Positions 1-9,502 of a DNA stretch of 64,000 nucleotides are shown here, in pieces. The notes beneath the pieces were generated by a model that saw only the letters and a program-made list of their open reading frames with translations, had not been told where the DNA came from and ran no database searches. This stretch comes from Streptomyces rishiriensis. Lineage in GTDB: Bacteria > Actinomycetota > Actinomycetes > Streptomycetales > Streptomycetaceae. The stretch covers positions 62,001 to 126,000 of the forward strand of contig NZ_BEWA01000013.1 of the NCBI RefSeq assembly GCF_003112535.1, given 5' to 3'. Position 1 is the first letter of the stretch, and each line of letters opens with the position of its first letter. Made by a program: the position numbers and the translations under genes.

Positions 1-429
1 GACACCCCCGGGGTCCGCATCAAGGCCGTCTCCCCCGTGTACGAGACGGAGCCGTGGGGCGTCGAACCCGGCAGCCAGCCGTCGTACTTCAACGCGGTGG
101 TCCTGCTCAAGACGACCCTCCCGCCGTCGTCCCTCCTGGAGCGCGCCCATGCGGTCGAGGAGGCCTTCCACCGCGTGCGGGACGAGCGCTGGGGCGCGCG
201 CACACTGGACGTCGACATCGTCGCGTACGCCGACGTCGTCGACGACGACCCGCACCTCACCCTTCCGCACCCCCGTGCCCACCAGCGCGCCTTCGTGCTG
301 GCCCCCTGGCACGACGTGGAGCCCGAGGCCCAGCTGCCCGGCCGCGGCGCCGTCGCCGATCTTCTCGGCGTCCTCCCCCGCGAGGGCGTCGAAGCCCGCA
401 AGGACCTGGAACTCCACCTGCCCGTCTAG
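1..429 (+). CDS. folK: FolK, hydroxymethyldihydropterin pyrophosphokinase (5' truncated by window edge)
   Basis: The reading frame is open from base 1 and ends at TAG 427-429, leaving 142 C-terminal residues. FolK transfers pyrophosphate from ATP to 6-hydroxymethyl-7,8-dihydropterin, the step before FolP in folate synthesis, in the cytoplasm. Visible family features are the YETEPWG segment, PSYFNAV, the central VDIVAYAD stretch (the family's D-x-D-I/L metal-binding motif) and the LPHPRAHQRAFVLAPW block. The N-terminus, including the usual GSN start region, lies outside the window. A DUF3180 membrane protein follows after 84 bases on the same strand, and folE converges from the other side, so folate genes flank this junction. 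The family call is firm. Confidence 0.95.
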   Translation, partial: DTPGVRIKAVSPVYETEPWGVEPGSQPSYFNAVVLLKTTLPPSSLLERAHAVEEAFHRVRDERWGARTLDVDIVAYADVVDDDPHLTLPHPRAHQRAFVLAPWHDVEPEAQLPGRGAVADLLGVLPREGVEARKDLELHLPV

Positions 430-513
430 TCGTTAAGGTCAAGCAGAAAGGTCGACGAGACCACTGCCCGCGAGATCTTCCCGCCGCGGGCGCGGGGGAG
501 CTGAAGGGACATC

Positions 514-999
514 GTGAGAGAGCTGCGCATCAGGGTGCTGGCCGGCGTGTTCGTCGTGGCCGCGATCCTGTCCTGGGCGGGCGCGCGCCTGTGGAACTCG
601 ATCGGGACCCTTCCCAGCGTCCCGATCGCCGCCCCCATCGTCCTCGCCCTGATCGCCGTCGTGCTCACGGCCACGGCGCTCTCGCTGCGCGCCCGCCTCA
701 AGGCCCAGCGCGAGCGCCGCCCCGAGGCCAAGGGCGTCGATCCCCTGATGGCGGCGCGCGCGGTGGTCTTCGGCCAGTCCAGCGCTCTGGTCGCCGCTCT
801 CGTCTCCGGAATGTACGGAGGCACGGGCGTCTTCCTCCTGGAGTCCCTCGACATCCCCGCCCGCCGTGACCAGGCCATCTACGCCGGCTTCTCGGTCCTG
901 GCCGGCATCGCGGTCATAGCGGCGGCGATCTTCCTGGAGCGCGTCTGCAGACTCCCGGAGGACGACGACCACGAGAACGGCTCGACCTCCACGGCCTGA
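514..999 (+). CDS. DUF3180 family integral membrane protein
   Basis: This 161-residue protein has four clear hydrophobic segments, at about residues 7-24, 38-56, 88-108 and 122-142. Between the second and third is a basic loop (RARLKAQRERRP), and the tail is acidic and hydrophilic. This matches the actinobacterial DUF3180 family, which is commonly encoded directly after folK; its function is unknown. The GTG start at 514 is the first in-frame start that gives a membrane N-terminus, with GGGGGAGCTGAAGGGA upstream as ribosome site. It is probably co-transcribed with folK. Linkage to folate genes is positional only and I do not infer a role in folate metabolism. Confidence 0.85.
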   Translation: MRELRIRVLAGVFVVAAILSWAGARLWNSIGTLPSVPIAAPIVLALIAVVLTATALSLRARLKAQRERRPEAKGVDPLMAARAVVFGQSSALVAALVSGMYGGTGVFLLESLDIPARRDQAIYAGFSVLAGIAVIAAAIFLERVCRLPEDDDHENGSTSTA

Positions 1000-1032
1000 C
1001 GCCGCCCCGCCGTCACCGGCAGGCAAGCCAGC

Positions 1033-1061
1033 GCACGTCAGGGCACGTCAGGGCACGTCAG
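1033..1061. repeat. three tandem copies of a 10-bp unit
   Basis: GCACGTCAGG occurs at 1033 and 1043 and again, with its last base changed, at 1053. The array sits in the short gap between the convergent DUF3180 and folE genes and runs into the folE stop region. No hairpin terminator is visible in this gap. Confidence 0.7.
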
Positions 1062-1663
1062 CGCGCCAGTATCAGGCTCATCGCCTCGGCGCGGGTCGTG
1101 GCGTCCCTGAGCTGACCCCGCACCGCGGACGTCGTGGTCTTGGCTCCGGGCTTACGGATCCCCCGCACCGACATGCACATGTGTTCGGCCTCGATGACGA
1201 CGATGACGCCGCGTGCCTCCAGGATCCGCATGAGGGAGTCCGCCACCTGCGTGGTGAGACGTTCCTGCACCTGGAGACGGCGCGCGAACACCTCGACCAG
1301 CCGCGCCAGTTTGGACAGGCCCGTGATCTTGCCGGACTCCGCGGGGATGTAGCCCACATGCGCGACGCCGTGGAACGGCAGCATGTGATGCTCGCACAGG
1401 GAGACGATCTCGATGTCCTTGACCAGCACCATCTCGTCGTGGCCGAGATCGAACGTCGTCGTCAGGACTTCCTCGGGCGTCTGGGTGAGACCCGCCAGCA
1501 GCTCCCGGTAGGCCCGCGCCACCCGCGCGGGCGTCTCCCGCAGGCCCTCGCGCTCCGGGTCCTCGCCGACCGCGAGCAGCAGTTCGCGCACGGCGTTCTC
1601 GGCGCGCTTCTCGTCGAACTCGCCGATGGAACCGTCGCCGTCCAGCGTCACGGGGTCGGTCAT
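1058..1663 (-). CDS. folE: GTP cyclohydrolase I (FolE)
   Basis: This 201-residue protein catalyses GTP to 7,8-dihydroneopterin triphosphate, the first step of tetrahydrofolate synthesis. Zinc and active-site features are visible: CEHHMLPF, which supplies a Cys and the catalytic His residues, and [11 protein letters not shown], which supplies the second zinc Cys. [19 protein letters not shown] and QVQERLT are family hallmarks. The frame stays open upstream for 24 more codons, but the ATG at 1663 ([11 protein letters not shown]) matches the usual family start and has AGGAACGAGG just upstream. The gene converges with folK/DUF3180. A perfect hairpin separates it from ftsH, so it probably has its own promoter in the 1664-1742 interval. 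Confidence 0.95.
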   Translation of the reverse strand: MTDPVTLDGDGSIGEFDEKRAENAVRELLLAVGEDPEREGLRETPARVARAYRELLAGLTQTPEEVLTTTFDLGHDEMVLVKDIEIVSLCEHHMLPFHGVAHVGYIPAESGKITGLSKLARLVEVFARRLQVQERLTTQVADSLMRILEARGVIVVIEAEHMCMSVRGIRKPGAKTTTSAVRGQLRDATTRAEAMSLILAR

Positions 1664-1742
1664 GGGGGGCCTCGTTCCTGTGCGGGTCGCTCGGGTGGGT
1701 ATGCACCTCATCTGCGAGCCTACGAAATCGGTCATACGGAAA

Positions 1743-1782
1743 ATGCCGCGCCCCCCAGGCTAGGACCTGGGGGGCGCGGCAT
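1743..1782 (-). terminator. ftsH transcription terminator
   Basis: This is a perfect 17-bp stem (1743-1759 with 1766-1782) and a 6-base loop. It lies 37 bases beyond the ftsH stop and upstream of folE. There is no long U tract, as is usual in Streptomyces. It should insulate folE from ftsH transcription. Confidence 0.85.
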
Positions 1783-1818
1783 CCATTCCGGGCCCGGTGG
1801 GGCCTGCCGGAGCCGGGA

Positions 1819-3858
<2,040 letters not shown>

Positions 3859-4018
3859 CCATACGGAGCGGTGTCGCCCCGTCCCTCCTGCCATAGTGAG
3901 TTTGATAAGACAGTTCTTCTGACGGTACCCCAGCTTCGTCACGCAAAGCCGCACGGAACGGCTGGCGCACCCGTCTGCATGCTCCAACGGCGCGAGGCCC
4001 GCCGGGGTTCCCGATCTT

Positions 4019-4041
4019 CCCGAGGGCTTGCGCCCTTCGGG
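4019..4041 (-). terminator. hpt terminator hairpin
   Basis: A 9-bp stem with one bulged base closes on a GCAA tetraloop when read on the minus strand. It begins 3 bases after the hpt stop codon and separates hpt from ftsH. Confidence 0.7.
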
Positions 4042-4043
4042 TC

Positions 4044-4604
4044 TCAGCCGCCGTAGACGTGGGGCGCGAGCGTACCGACGAACGGGAGGTTGCGGTACTT
4101 CTCGGCGTAGTCCAGGCCGTAGCCGACGACGAACTCGTTGGGGATGTCGAACCCGACCCACTCGACGTCGATGGCGACCTTGGCCGCCTCGGGCTTGCGC
4201 AGCAGCGTGCACACCTTGAGGGAGGCGGGCTCGCGCGAGCCGAGGTTGGACAGCAGCCAGGACAGGGTCAGGCCGGAGTCGATGATGTCCTCGACGATCA
4301 GGACGTGCTTGCCCTTGATGTCGGTGTCGAGGTCCTTGAGGATCCGCACCACTCCGGAGGACTGGGTGCCCGCGCCGTAGGACGACACGGCCATCCAGTC
4401 CATGGTGACGGGGGTGGACAGGGCCCGGGCGAGGTCGGCCATGACCATCACAGCGCCCTTGAGGACCCCGACGATGAGCAGGTCCTTGCCCGCGTACTCC
4501 GCGTCGATCTTCGCGGCCAGACCAGCCAGCTTCGCGTCGATCTCTTCCTTGGTGATGAGCACCTCTTTGAGGTCGGTGCCCATGTCTTTCGCGTCCACCC
4601 GCAT
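4044..4604 (-). CDS. hpt: hypoxanthine phosphoribosyltransferase
   Basis: This 186-residue cytoplasmic purine-salvage enzyme converts hypoxanthine (and guanine) plus PRPP to IMP (GMP). The PRPP-binding signature [18 protein letters not shown] is intact, as are the [15 protein letters not shown] loop and the C-terminal [18 protein letters not shown]. The ATG at 4604 ([12 protein letters not shown]) is chosen. GTG starts at 4607 and 4622 are also in frame, and a GGTGGGA ribosome site lies upstream of 4607/4604 at a suitable distance. tilS lies 72 bases upstream on the same strand, the tilS-hpt-ftsH order typical of bacteria. A hairpin directly follows the stop. Confidence 0.94.
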   Translation of the reverse strand: MRVDAKDMGTDLKEVLITKEEIDAKLAGLAAKIDAEYAGKDLLIVGVLKGAVMVMADLARALSTPVTMDWMAVSSYGAGTQSSGVVRILKDLDTDIKGKHVLIVEDIIDSGLTLSWLLSNLGSREPASLKVCTLLRKPEAAKVAIDVEWVGFDIPNEFVVGYGLDYAEKYRNLPFVGTLAPHVYGG

Positions 4605-4676
4605 CACTTTCGGTTGTCCCACCGGCCGCCGGGACCGCCCACGACCACGTAAGCGGTCCTGCCGGAGGGCCCGGAT

Positions 4677-5708
4677 TCAGCCTTGCCGAATCACCAGTCT
4701 GCCACCCTGGCGCTGAGCGACGACTTTGCCCGGGAGATTGATGACCCCCTGGCCGCGCCAGCCGGTGATCAGCCGGTCGACCTCTTCGATGTGCCGCGCG
4801 AAGAGCGAACCGGCGGGCGCGCCCGCCTCGATCGCGGCGCGGCGCAGGATCCGGCGGCGCACGGCGGGCGGCAGGGCGTAGAGCTTGGCGCACTCCAGGA
4901 GGCCGGCCGCGTCGCGTACGGAGGACTCGGCCTGGCCGGCCCAGGCGTCGAGGGCGTCGGCGTCGTCGCGGGAGAGCTGGGCCGTGCGGGCGAGGGCCTC
5001 GACGACGCCCTTGCCGAGGGCCTTCTCCAGGGCCGGCAGGCCCTCGTGGCGGAGCCGGGAGCGCGTGTAGGCCGGGTCTGCGTTGTGGGGGTCGTCCCAG
5101 ACGGGCAGGGACTGGACCATGCAGGCCTTGCGGGCGGTCTGCCGGTCCAGGTGGAGGAACGGGCGGCGGTAGCGGCGGGCGGCGCCCGGCCGCCCGGAGA
5201 CCGCGGCCATTCCGGACAGGGAGCGGATGCCGGAGCCGCGGGCGAGGCCGAGCAGGACGGTCTCGGCCTGGTCGTCGCGGGTGTGGCCGAGCAGGACGGC
5301 GGTGGCGCCGTGGGCTTCGGCGGCGGCGTCGAGGGCGGCGTAGCGCGCGTCGCGGGCGGCGGCTTCGGGGCCTCCCTCGCGGCCGACGGCGACGGCGGCG
5401 GAGTCCACGGGGTCGAGGCCGAGTTCGCGCAGTCGCAGGACGACTTCGGCGGCACGCACGTCGGAGCCGGGTTGCAGGCCGTGGTCGACGGTGACGCCGC
5501 CGGCGCGGACGCCGAGCCGGGGGGCCTCGAAGGCGAGGGCGGAGGCGAGCGCCATGGAGTCGGCGCCGCCGGAGCACGCCACGAGCACGAGCGGCGGGGC
5601 CGGGCGCTCGTGCGGGTTCGCTTCGGAGGCGGGATGGTCGTTGAGGATGTCGTGAAGTACGCGGCGGACCGCCAGGCGTATCGCCGCGACCGCAGGATGG
5701 GGACCCAT
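4677..5708 (-). CDS. tilS: tRNA(Ile)-lysidine synthetase TilS
   Basis: TilS ligates lysine to C34 of the CAU-anticodon tRNA-Ile, using ATP, so that it reads AUA. The PP-loop N-type ATP pyrophosphatase motif ACSGGADSM sits at about residues 45-53, and [20 protein letters not shown] is the conserved second block. At 343 residues it is the short actinobacterial form. The frame extends upstream to 5759, but ATG 5708 ([16 protein letters not shown]) has a strong AAGGGA ribosome site 8 bases away. It is followed by hpt and preceded by a DUF2342 metalloprotease gene on the same strand, with a gap of about 190 bases. Confidence 0.93.
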   Translation of the reverse strand: MGPHPAVAAIRLAVRRVLHDILNDHPASEANPHERPAPPLVLVACSGGADSMALASALAFEAPRLGVRAGGVTVDHGLQPGSDVRAAEVVLRLRELGLDPVDSAAVAVGREGGPEAAARDARYAALDAAAEAHGATAVLLGHTRDDQAETVLLGLARGSGIRSLSGMAAVSGRPGAARRYRRPFLHLDRQTARKACMVQSLPVWDDPHNADPAYTRSRLRHEGLPALEKALGKGVVEALARTAQLSRDDADALDAWAGQAESSVRDAAGLLECAKLYALPPAVRRRILRRAAIEAGAPAGSLFARHIEEVDRLITGWRGQGVINLPGKVVAQRQGGRLVIRQG

Positions 5709-5900
5709 TGTCCGGTTCCCTTCATGAAGTTTTCGGGGGTTAGCCCGAGGTTCGGTCACTCAGAGTGTGTAGATGGTGACAGAACCGGGCCGTTCCCTGA
5801 GCATTGCACGCCTACCCAGGGCCCACGGTCCCTCGGACGGGTGATTGCGGGGGCGTTCTCCTGCCGGCGGCCTGATTCGGTTCCCGCCCGTTCCGGCAGC

Positions 5901-7034
5901 TCACGACTCGGCCTTGCGATGCACTCGCGCGACCCACTCCGCCGGTTCGGCGATCTCGGCCTTGGTCGGAAGTGTGTTCGGAGAGGTCCACACGCGGTTG
6001 AAGCCGTCCATGCCGACCTCATCGACGACGGCCCTCACGAAGCGTTCGCCGTCCCGGTACTGCTTGAGCTTGGCGTCCAGGCCGAGCAGCCTGCGCAGGG
6101 CGATGTCGAGCCGGGAGGCGCCCTTGGCCCGGCGTTGCTGGAACTTCTCGCGGATCTCGGCGACGGTCGCCACCACTTCGGGGCCCACGCCGTCCATGAC
6201 GAAGTCGGCGTGGCCCTCCAGGAGGGACATCACGGCGGTGAGGCGGGCGAGGATCTCGCGCTGGGCGGGCGTCTGCACGAGTTCGACCAGGGAGCGGCCG
6301 CCGTCGTCCTCCTCGCCCTCGGGGCGGCCGCCCGCGAGGGACTGGGCGGCTTCGCGGACGCGTTCCAGGAAGGTCATGGGGTCGACGTCCGTCTCGCCCA
6401 AGAACGACTGGATCTCGCCCTCCAGATGGTCGCGCAGCCAGGGGACCGCGGAGAACTGCGTGCGGTGCGTCTCCTCGTGGAGGCACACCCAGAGGCGGAA
6501 GTCGTGCGGATCCACGTCGAGTTCGCGTTCCACGTGGACGATGTTCGGCGCGACGAGCAGCAGGCGGCCGCCGCCGTTCGCACCGGCGGGGAGTTCGCGG
6601 GTGGCGGGGGCGAAGGTCTCGTACTGGCCGAGGACGCGGGACGACAGGAAGGACAGCAGCATGCCGAGTTCGACGCCGGTGACCTTGCCGCCGACCGCGC
6701 CGAGGACCGCGCCGCCCGGGGTGTTGCCCCGTCGTTCCTGCATCTTCTCCAGGAGGGGCTTGAGGATCTCCCGGAAGCCCGCGACGTTCGCCCGCACCCA
6801 GCCGGGGCGGTCGACGACCAGGATGGGCGTGTCGTGGATGACGTCGGTGCCCATACGAGTGAAGCCCCGGACGTGTTGCTCCGAGGCCTTGGCGTGTCGG
6901 CGCAGTTCCGCGACGACGGCACGCGCTTCGTCGCGGCTGACCTCCGGTCCCGGCCGTACGAGCCGGGTCGCGGTCGCCACCGCGAGATTCCAGTCGACCA
7001 TCCCTGATGAGGCAGCGCCACCGATGCTCGTCAT
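5901..7034 (-). CDS. DUF2342 family zinc-dependent metalloprotease
   Basis: This 377-residue protein belongs to the actinobacterial DUF2342 family, often labelled coenzyme F420 biosynthesis-associated. The zincin motif HEETH lies at residues 186-190 in LHEETHRTQF, and a plausible downstream acidic ligand lies in LLEGHADFVMD. No signal peptide is visible, so a cytoplasmic location is expected. The C-terminal half (VGMDGFNRVWTSPNTLPTKAEI) is the conserved end of the family. Substrate is unknown. It sits between the PBP4-type carboxypeptidase gene and tilS, all on the minus strand. The F420 label comes from genome neighbourhood in other taxa; nothing here supports an F420 role. Confidence 0.85.
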   Translation of the reverse strand: MTSIGGAASSGMVDWNLAVATATRLVRPGPEVSRDEARAVVAELRRHAKASEQHVRGFTRMGTDVIHDTPILVVDRPGWVRANVAGFREILKPLLEKMQERRGNTPGGAVLGAVGGKVTGVELGMLLSFLSSRVLGQYETFAPATRELPAGANGGGRLLLVAPNIVHVERELDVDPHDFRLWVCLHEETHRTQFSAVPWLRDHLEGEIQSFLGETDVDPMTFLERVREAAQSLAGGRPEGEEDDGGRSLVELVQTPAQREILARLTAVMSLLEGHADFVMDGVGPEVVATVAEIREKFQQRRAKGASRLDIALRRLLGLDAKLKQYRDGERFVRAVVDEVGMDGFNRVWTSPNTLPTKAEIAEPAEWVARVHRKAES

Positions 7035-7135
7035 GCGTCAACCGTACGTGAGCGCCGCCCGGGAGGGCAGGCCGCGGGAGGCCGGTCAGGGAGATGTCAG
7101 GGTCGGGTCCGGGGGCGGCTCGGGGGCGGCGGGGC

Positions 7136-8803
7136 TCAGCGGCAGCCGCACCCGGCCAGCGCCGTCGCCGTCCTGTCCAGCGCCGCCTGGGCCGCCGCCG
7201 GGTCGCTCGTGCCGGCCGCCATGAGGGCGAAGGCGAGCAGCCGGCCGTCCTGGTCGACGACGGTGCCGGCGAGGGTGTTGACGCCGGTGAGGGTGCCGGT
7301 CTTGGCCCGGACGACGCCTGCCGCGCCGTCGGTGTAGCGGCTGGTGAGGGTGCCGGTGAAGCCTGCGACCGGAAGGCCGGTGAGGACGGGGCGCAGGTCG
7401 GGGCGGCGGGGGTCGCCGGCCTTGGCCAGCAGGGCCGTGAGCAGGTTCGCGGTGAGCCGGTCCTGGCGGTCGAGGCCGCTGCCGTCCTTGAAGCGGGCGC
7501 CGGCCACGGGCAGTCCGAGCTTCTTCAGCTGGGCCATGACCGCTTTGCCGGCGCCGGCGAAGTCGGCGCGGACGCCGGTGGCGACGGCGGTCTGGCGGGC
7601 GAGGGCCTCGGCGATGTCGTTGTCGCTGTTGGTGAGCATCCGCTCGACCAGGGTGGACAGCGGGGGCGAGGAGACCGTCGCGAGGCTCTGCGCGCGGGTG
7701 GTGGCCTTGGAGGGGCCGGGGGCCGTGGTCCTGACGCCGGCGGCCGTGAGGAACCGCGCGAAGGCGGCGGTCGCGTCGGACGCCGGGTCGCTCACGCGGG
7801 CAGTCGGGCCGCTGTCGGAGGCGTCGGTGCGGCCCTCGTCGGCGCTCAGGGCGGTGACGGGGGCGAGGTTGGGGTTGACCCCGATGGGGTGAAGCTGCGA
7901 ACCGGCGTACAGGGTCGTGTCGTACGAGAGCGTCACCCGGGTGAGTCCGCGCTTCTTCAGGGCGGCGGCGGCGGAGGTGGCGAGGGTGCGCAGGCTGGCC
8001 CGGCCGCCGGCGTCCGCGCGGGCCGTGAGCGTGGGGTCGCCGCCTCCGACGAGGACGAGTTCCTTGGTGTCGGGTTCCAGCACGGCACGGGTGGTGAAGC
8101 GGTGCTCGCCGCCCATAGCGGAGAGCGCGGCGACCGCGGTGGCGATCTTCGTGGTGGAGGCCGGGGTGAGCGCCTGGCCGGCTCCGGCGCCGTAGAGGAG
8201 CTTGCCGGAGGCGACGTCGACGACCGCGGCGGTGTGCTGGGCGCCGAGGGCCGGATCGCCCAGGAGGGGGCCCAGGACGCCGGTGAGGCCGGTGCCGCTG
8301 GGAAGGACGTCCGGGGCGGACTTCACGGTGTTGCCGCCTCCTCCGCCGCCGAGGGCGGTGAGGACGGCGGCGGCGCTCGGCGCGGGCCGGGGCGCACCGG
8401 CCGCCGTGTCGGACGTACCGGACGAATCGTCCGGGCGGCCGTGATCTGTGCCACCCGTCCGCTCAAGGGCGGCGACCCGGTCCCGCTCGGCCGTACGCTG
8501 ACCGCTGGAGTCCCAGGGCCCGGCGGCGGTCACCACGACGGCGGTCAGCGCCAGCCCGGCGGTCGCCGCACCCGCGGTGTACTGCCACGAGCGGGCGTTC
8601 GGACCGGCCTTCGTCATCCGCGCCAGCTGCGGTCGCGCCGCCTGCGCGAGTCGCGCGACCTGCGGCTTCGCGGTCGCCGCCAGGTGCGCGAGACGGGGCC
8701 GTACGATTCCTGCGGCCCGTGCCAGACGCGGTCGTACGGCGTCCGCGACCCGCACCACATGCGGTCTCGCGGTCCGCCAAGGCCTCAGCTCTGGCACGAA
8801 CAC
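7136..8803 (-). CDS. dacB: PBP4-type D-alanyl-D-alanine carboxypeptidase/endopeptidase (S13 family)
   Basis: This 555-residue enzyme trims or cleaves D-Ala cross-links in peptidoglycan outside the membrane. The three penicillin-binding motifs are visible: STTK (ALTPASTTKIATAV), SDN (MLTNSDNDIAEAL) and KTG (VVRAKTGTLTG). One membrane anchor lies near residues 73-93 (TAGAATAGLALTAVVVTAAG). The N-terminal 70 residues, predicted cytoplasmic, contain five consecutive 11-residue basic repeats of the form x-A/V-R/K-P-x-hydrophobic-A-R-x-A-x, which the S13 domain does not explain. The start is GTG 8803, with AAGGGG upstream. ppa is divergently transcribed 79 bases away. Confidence 0.92.
   Translation of the reverse strand: MFVPELRPWRTARPHVVRVADAVRPRLARAAGIVRPRLAHLAATAKPQVARLAQAARPQLARMTKAGPNARSWQYTAGAATAGLALTAVVVTAAGPWDSSGQRTAERDRVAALERTGGTDHGRPDDSSGTSDTAAGAPRPAPSAAAVLTALGGGGGGNTVKSAPDVLPSGTGLTGVLGPLLGDPALGAQHTAAVVDVASGKLLYGAGAGQALTPASTTKIATAVAALSAMGGEHRFTTRAVLEPDTKELVLVGGGDPTLTARADAGGRASLRTLATSAAAALKKRGLTRVTLSYDTTLYAGSQLHPIGVNPNLAPVTALSADEGRTDASDSGPTARVSDPASDATAAFARFLTAAGVRTTAPGPSKATTRAQSLATVSSPPLSTLVERMLTNSDNDIAEALARQTAVATGVRADFAGAGKAVMAQLKKLGLPVAGARFKDGSGLDRQDRLTANLLTALLAKAGDPRRPDLRPVLTGLPVAGFTGTLTSRYTDGAAGVVRAKTGTLTGVNTLAGTVVDQDGRLLAFALMAAGTSDPAAAQAALDRTATALAGCGCR
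8609..8773 (-). repeat. five tandem 33-bp (11-residue) coding repeats in the carboxypeptidase N-terminus
   Basis: Codons 11-65 of the S13 carboxypeptidase gene read as five units. They begin TARPHVVRVAD, AVRPRLARAAG, IVRPRLAHLAA, TAKPQVARLAQ and AARPQLARMTK. Every unit has R/K-P at positions 3-4, and most have Arg or His at position 8. The period is exact, with no gaps. Confidence 0.9.
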
Positions 8804-8882
8804 CAGCCCCTTTCGCGATCACACACCTGCGTGAGGGACACTTAACCACCAGAACTATGTGTTGATCATGGAGGAGCCACCG

Positions 8883-9374
8883 GTGGAGTTCGACGTCACG
8901 ATCGAGATTCCGAAGGGTTCGCGGAACAAGTACGAGGTGGACCACGAGACCGGTCGGATCCGCCTGGACCGTCGACTCTTCACCTCGACCGCCTACCCGA
9001 CCGACTACGGCTTCGTCGAGAACACTCTCGGCGAGGACGGCGACCCGCTGGACGCGCTGGTCATCCTGGACGAGCCGACCTTCCCGGGCTGCCTCATCCG
9101 ATGCCGTGCGATCGGCATGTTCCGGATGACCGACGAGGCCGGCGGCGACGACAAGCTGCTCTGCGTCCCGTCGACCGACCCGCGCGTGGAGCACCTGCGC
9201 GACATCCACCACGTGTCGGAGTTCGACCGCCTGGAGATCCAGCACTTCTTCGAGGTCTACAAGGACCTGGAGCCCGGCAAGTCCGTCGAGGGCGCCGACT
9301 GGGTCGGCCGCACCGACGCCGAGGCCGAGATCGAGCGGTCCTACAAGCGCTTCAAGGACCAGGGCGGCCACTGA
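8883..9374 (+). CDS. ppa: inorganic pyrophosphatase
   Basis: This 163-residue soluble family I pyrophosphatase hydrolyses PPi to phosphate with Mg2+. Conserved features are [16 protein letters not shown] and the acidic active-site signature [11 protein letters not shown]. The frame is open upstream to an ATG at 8859, but GTG 8883 ([12 protein letters not shown]) is chosen. It gives the usual family length and has a perfect GGAGGAG ribosome site that would lie inside the longer version. A hairpin terminator follows 38 bases after the stop. A second, membrane pyrophosphatase (hppA) is encoded near the other end of the window, so PPi disposal is covered by both a soluble and a proton-pumping enzyme. 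Confidence 0.95.
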   Translation: MEFDVTIEIPKGSRNKYEVDHETGRIRLDRRLFTSTAYPTDYGFVENTLGEDGDPLDALVILDEPTFPGCLIRCRAIGMFRMTDEAGGDDKLLCVPSTDPRVEHLRDIHHVSEFDRLEIQHFFEVYKDLEPGKSVEGADWVGRTDAEAEIERSYKRFKDQGGH

Positions 9375-9412
9375 GGATCCCGCGGTGTAAAACGCCTGCG
9401 CAGAGGTAGGTG

Positions 9413-9443
9413 AAGGGCTGCACGCATGCGCGTGCGGCCCTTT
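9413..9443 (+). terminator. ppa terminator
   Basis: This is a 13-bp stem (9413-9425 with 9430-9442, one T-G wobble) with loop ATGC, followed by TTT. It lies between ppa and the downstream exporter gene, in the direction of ppa transcription. Confidence 0.85.
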
Positions 9444-9502
9444 CGCGTGTCTGTGCGCATACTGAGGCCAACGGAAGGTGTCGTTCCAGGGAGCGTTGCT
9501 GA

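Noticed and set aside
54-1026. Long overlapping frames on both strands across folK and the DUF3180 gene
   Set aside because: They are arginine/proline-rich shadow translations of real genes, with no ribosome site or domain.
3895-5577. Apparent 570-residue N-terminal extension of FtsH
   Set aside because: The ftsH frame is simply open through the antisense/other frames of hpt and tilS. The extension has a random Arg/Pro composition and overlaps well-supported genes.
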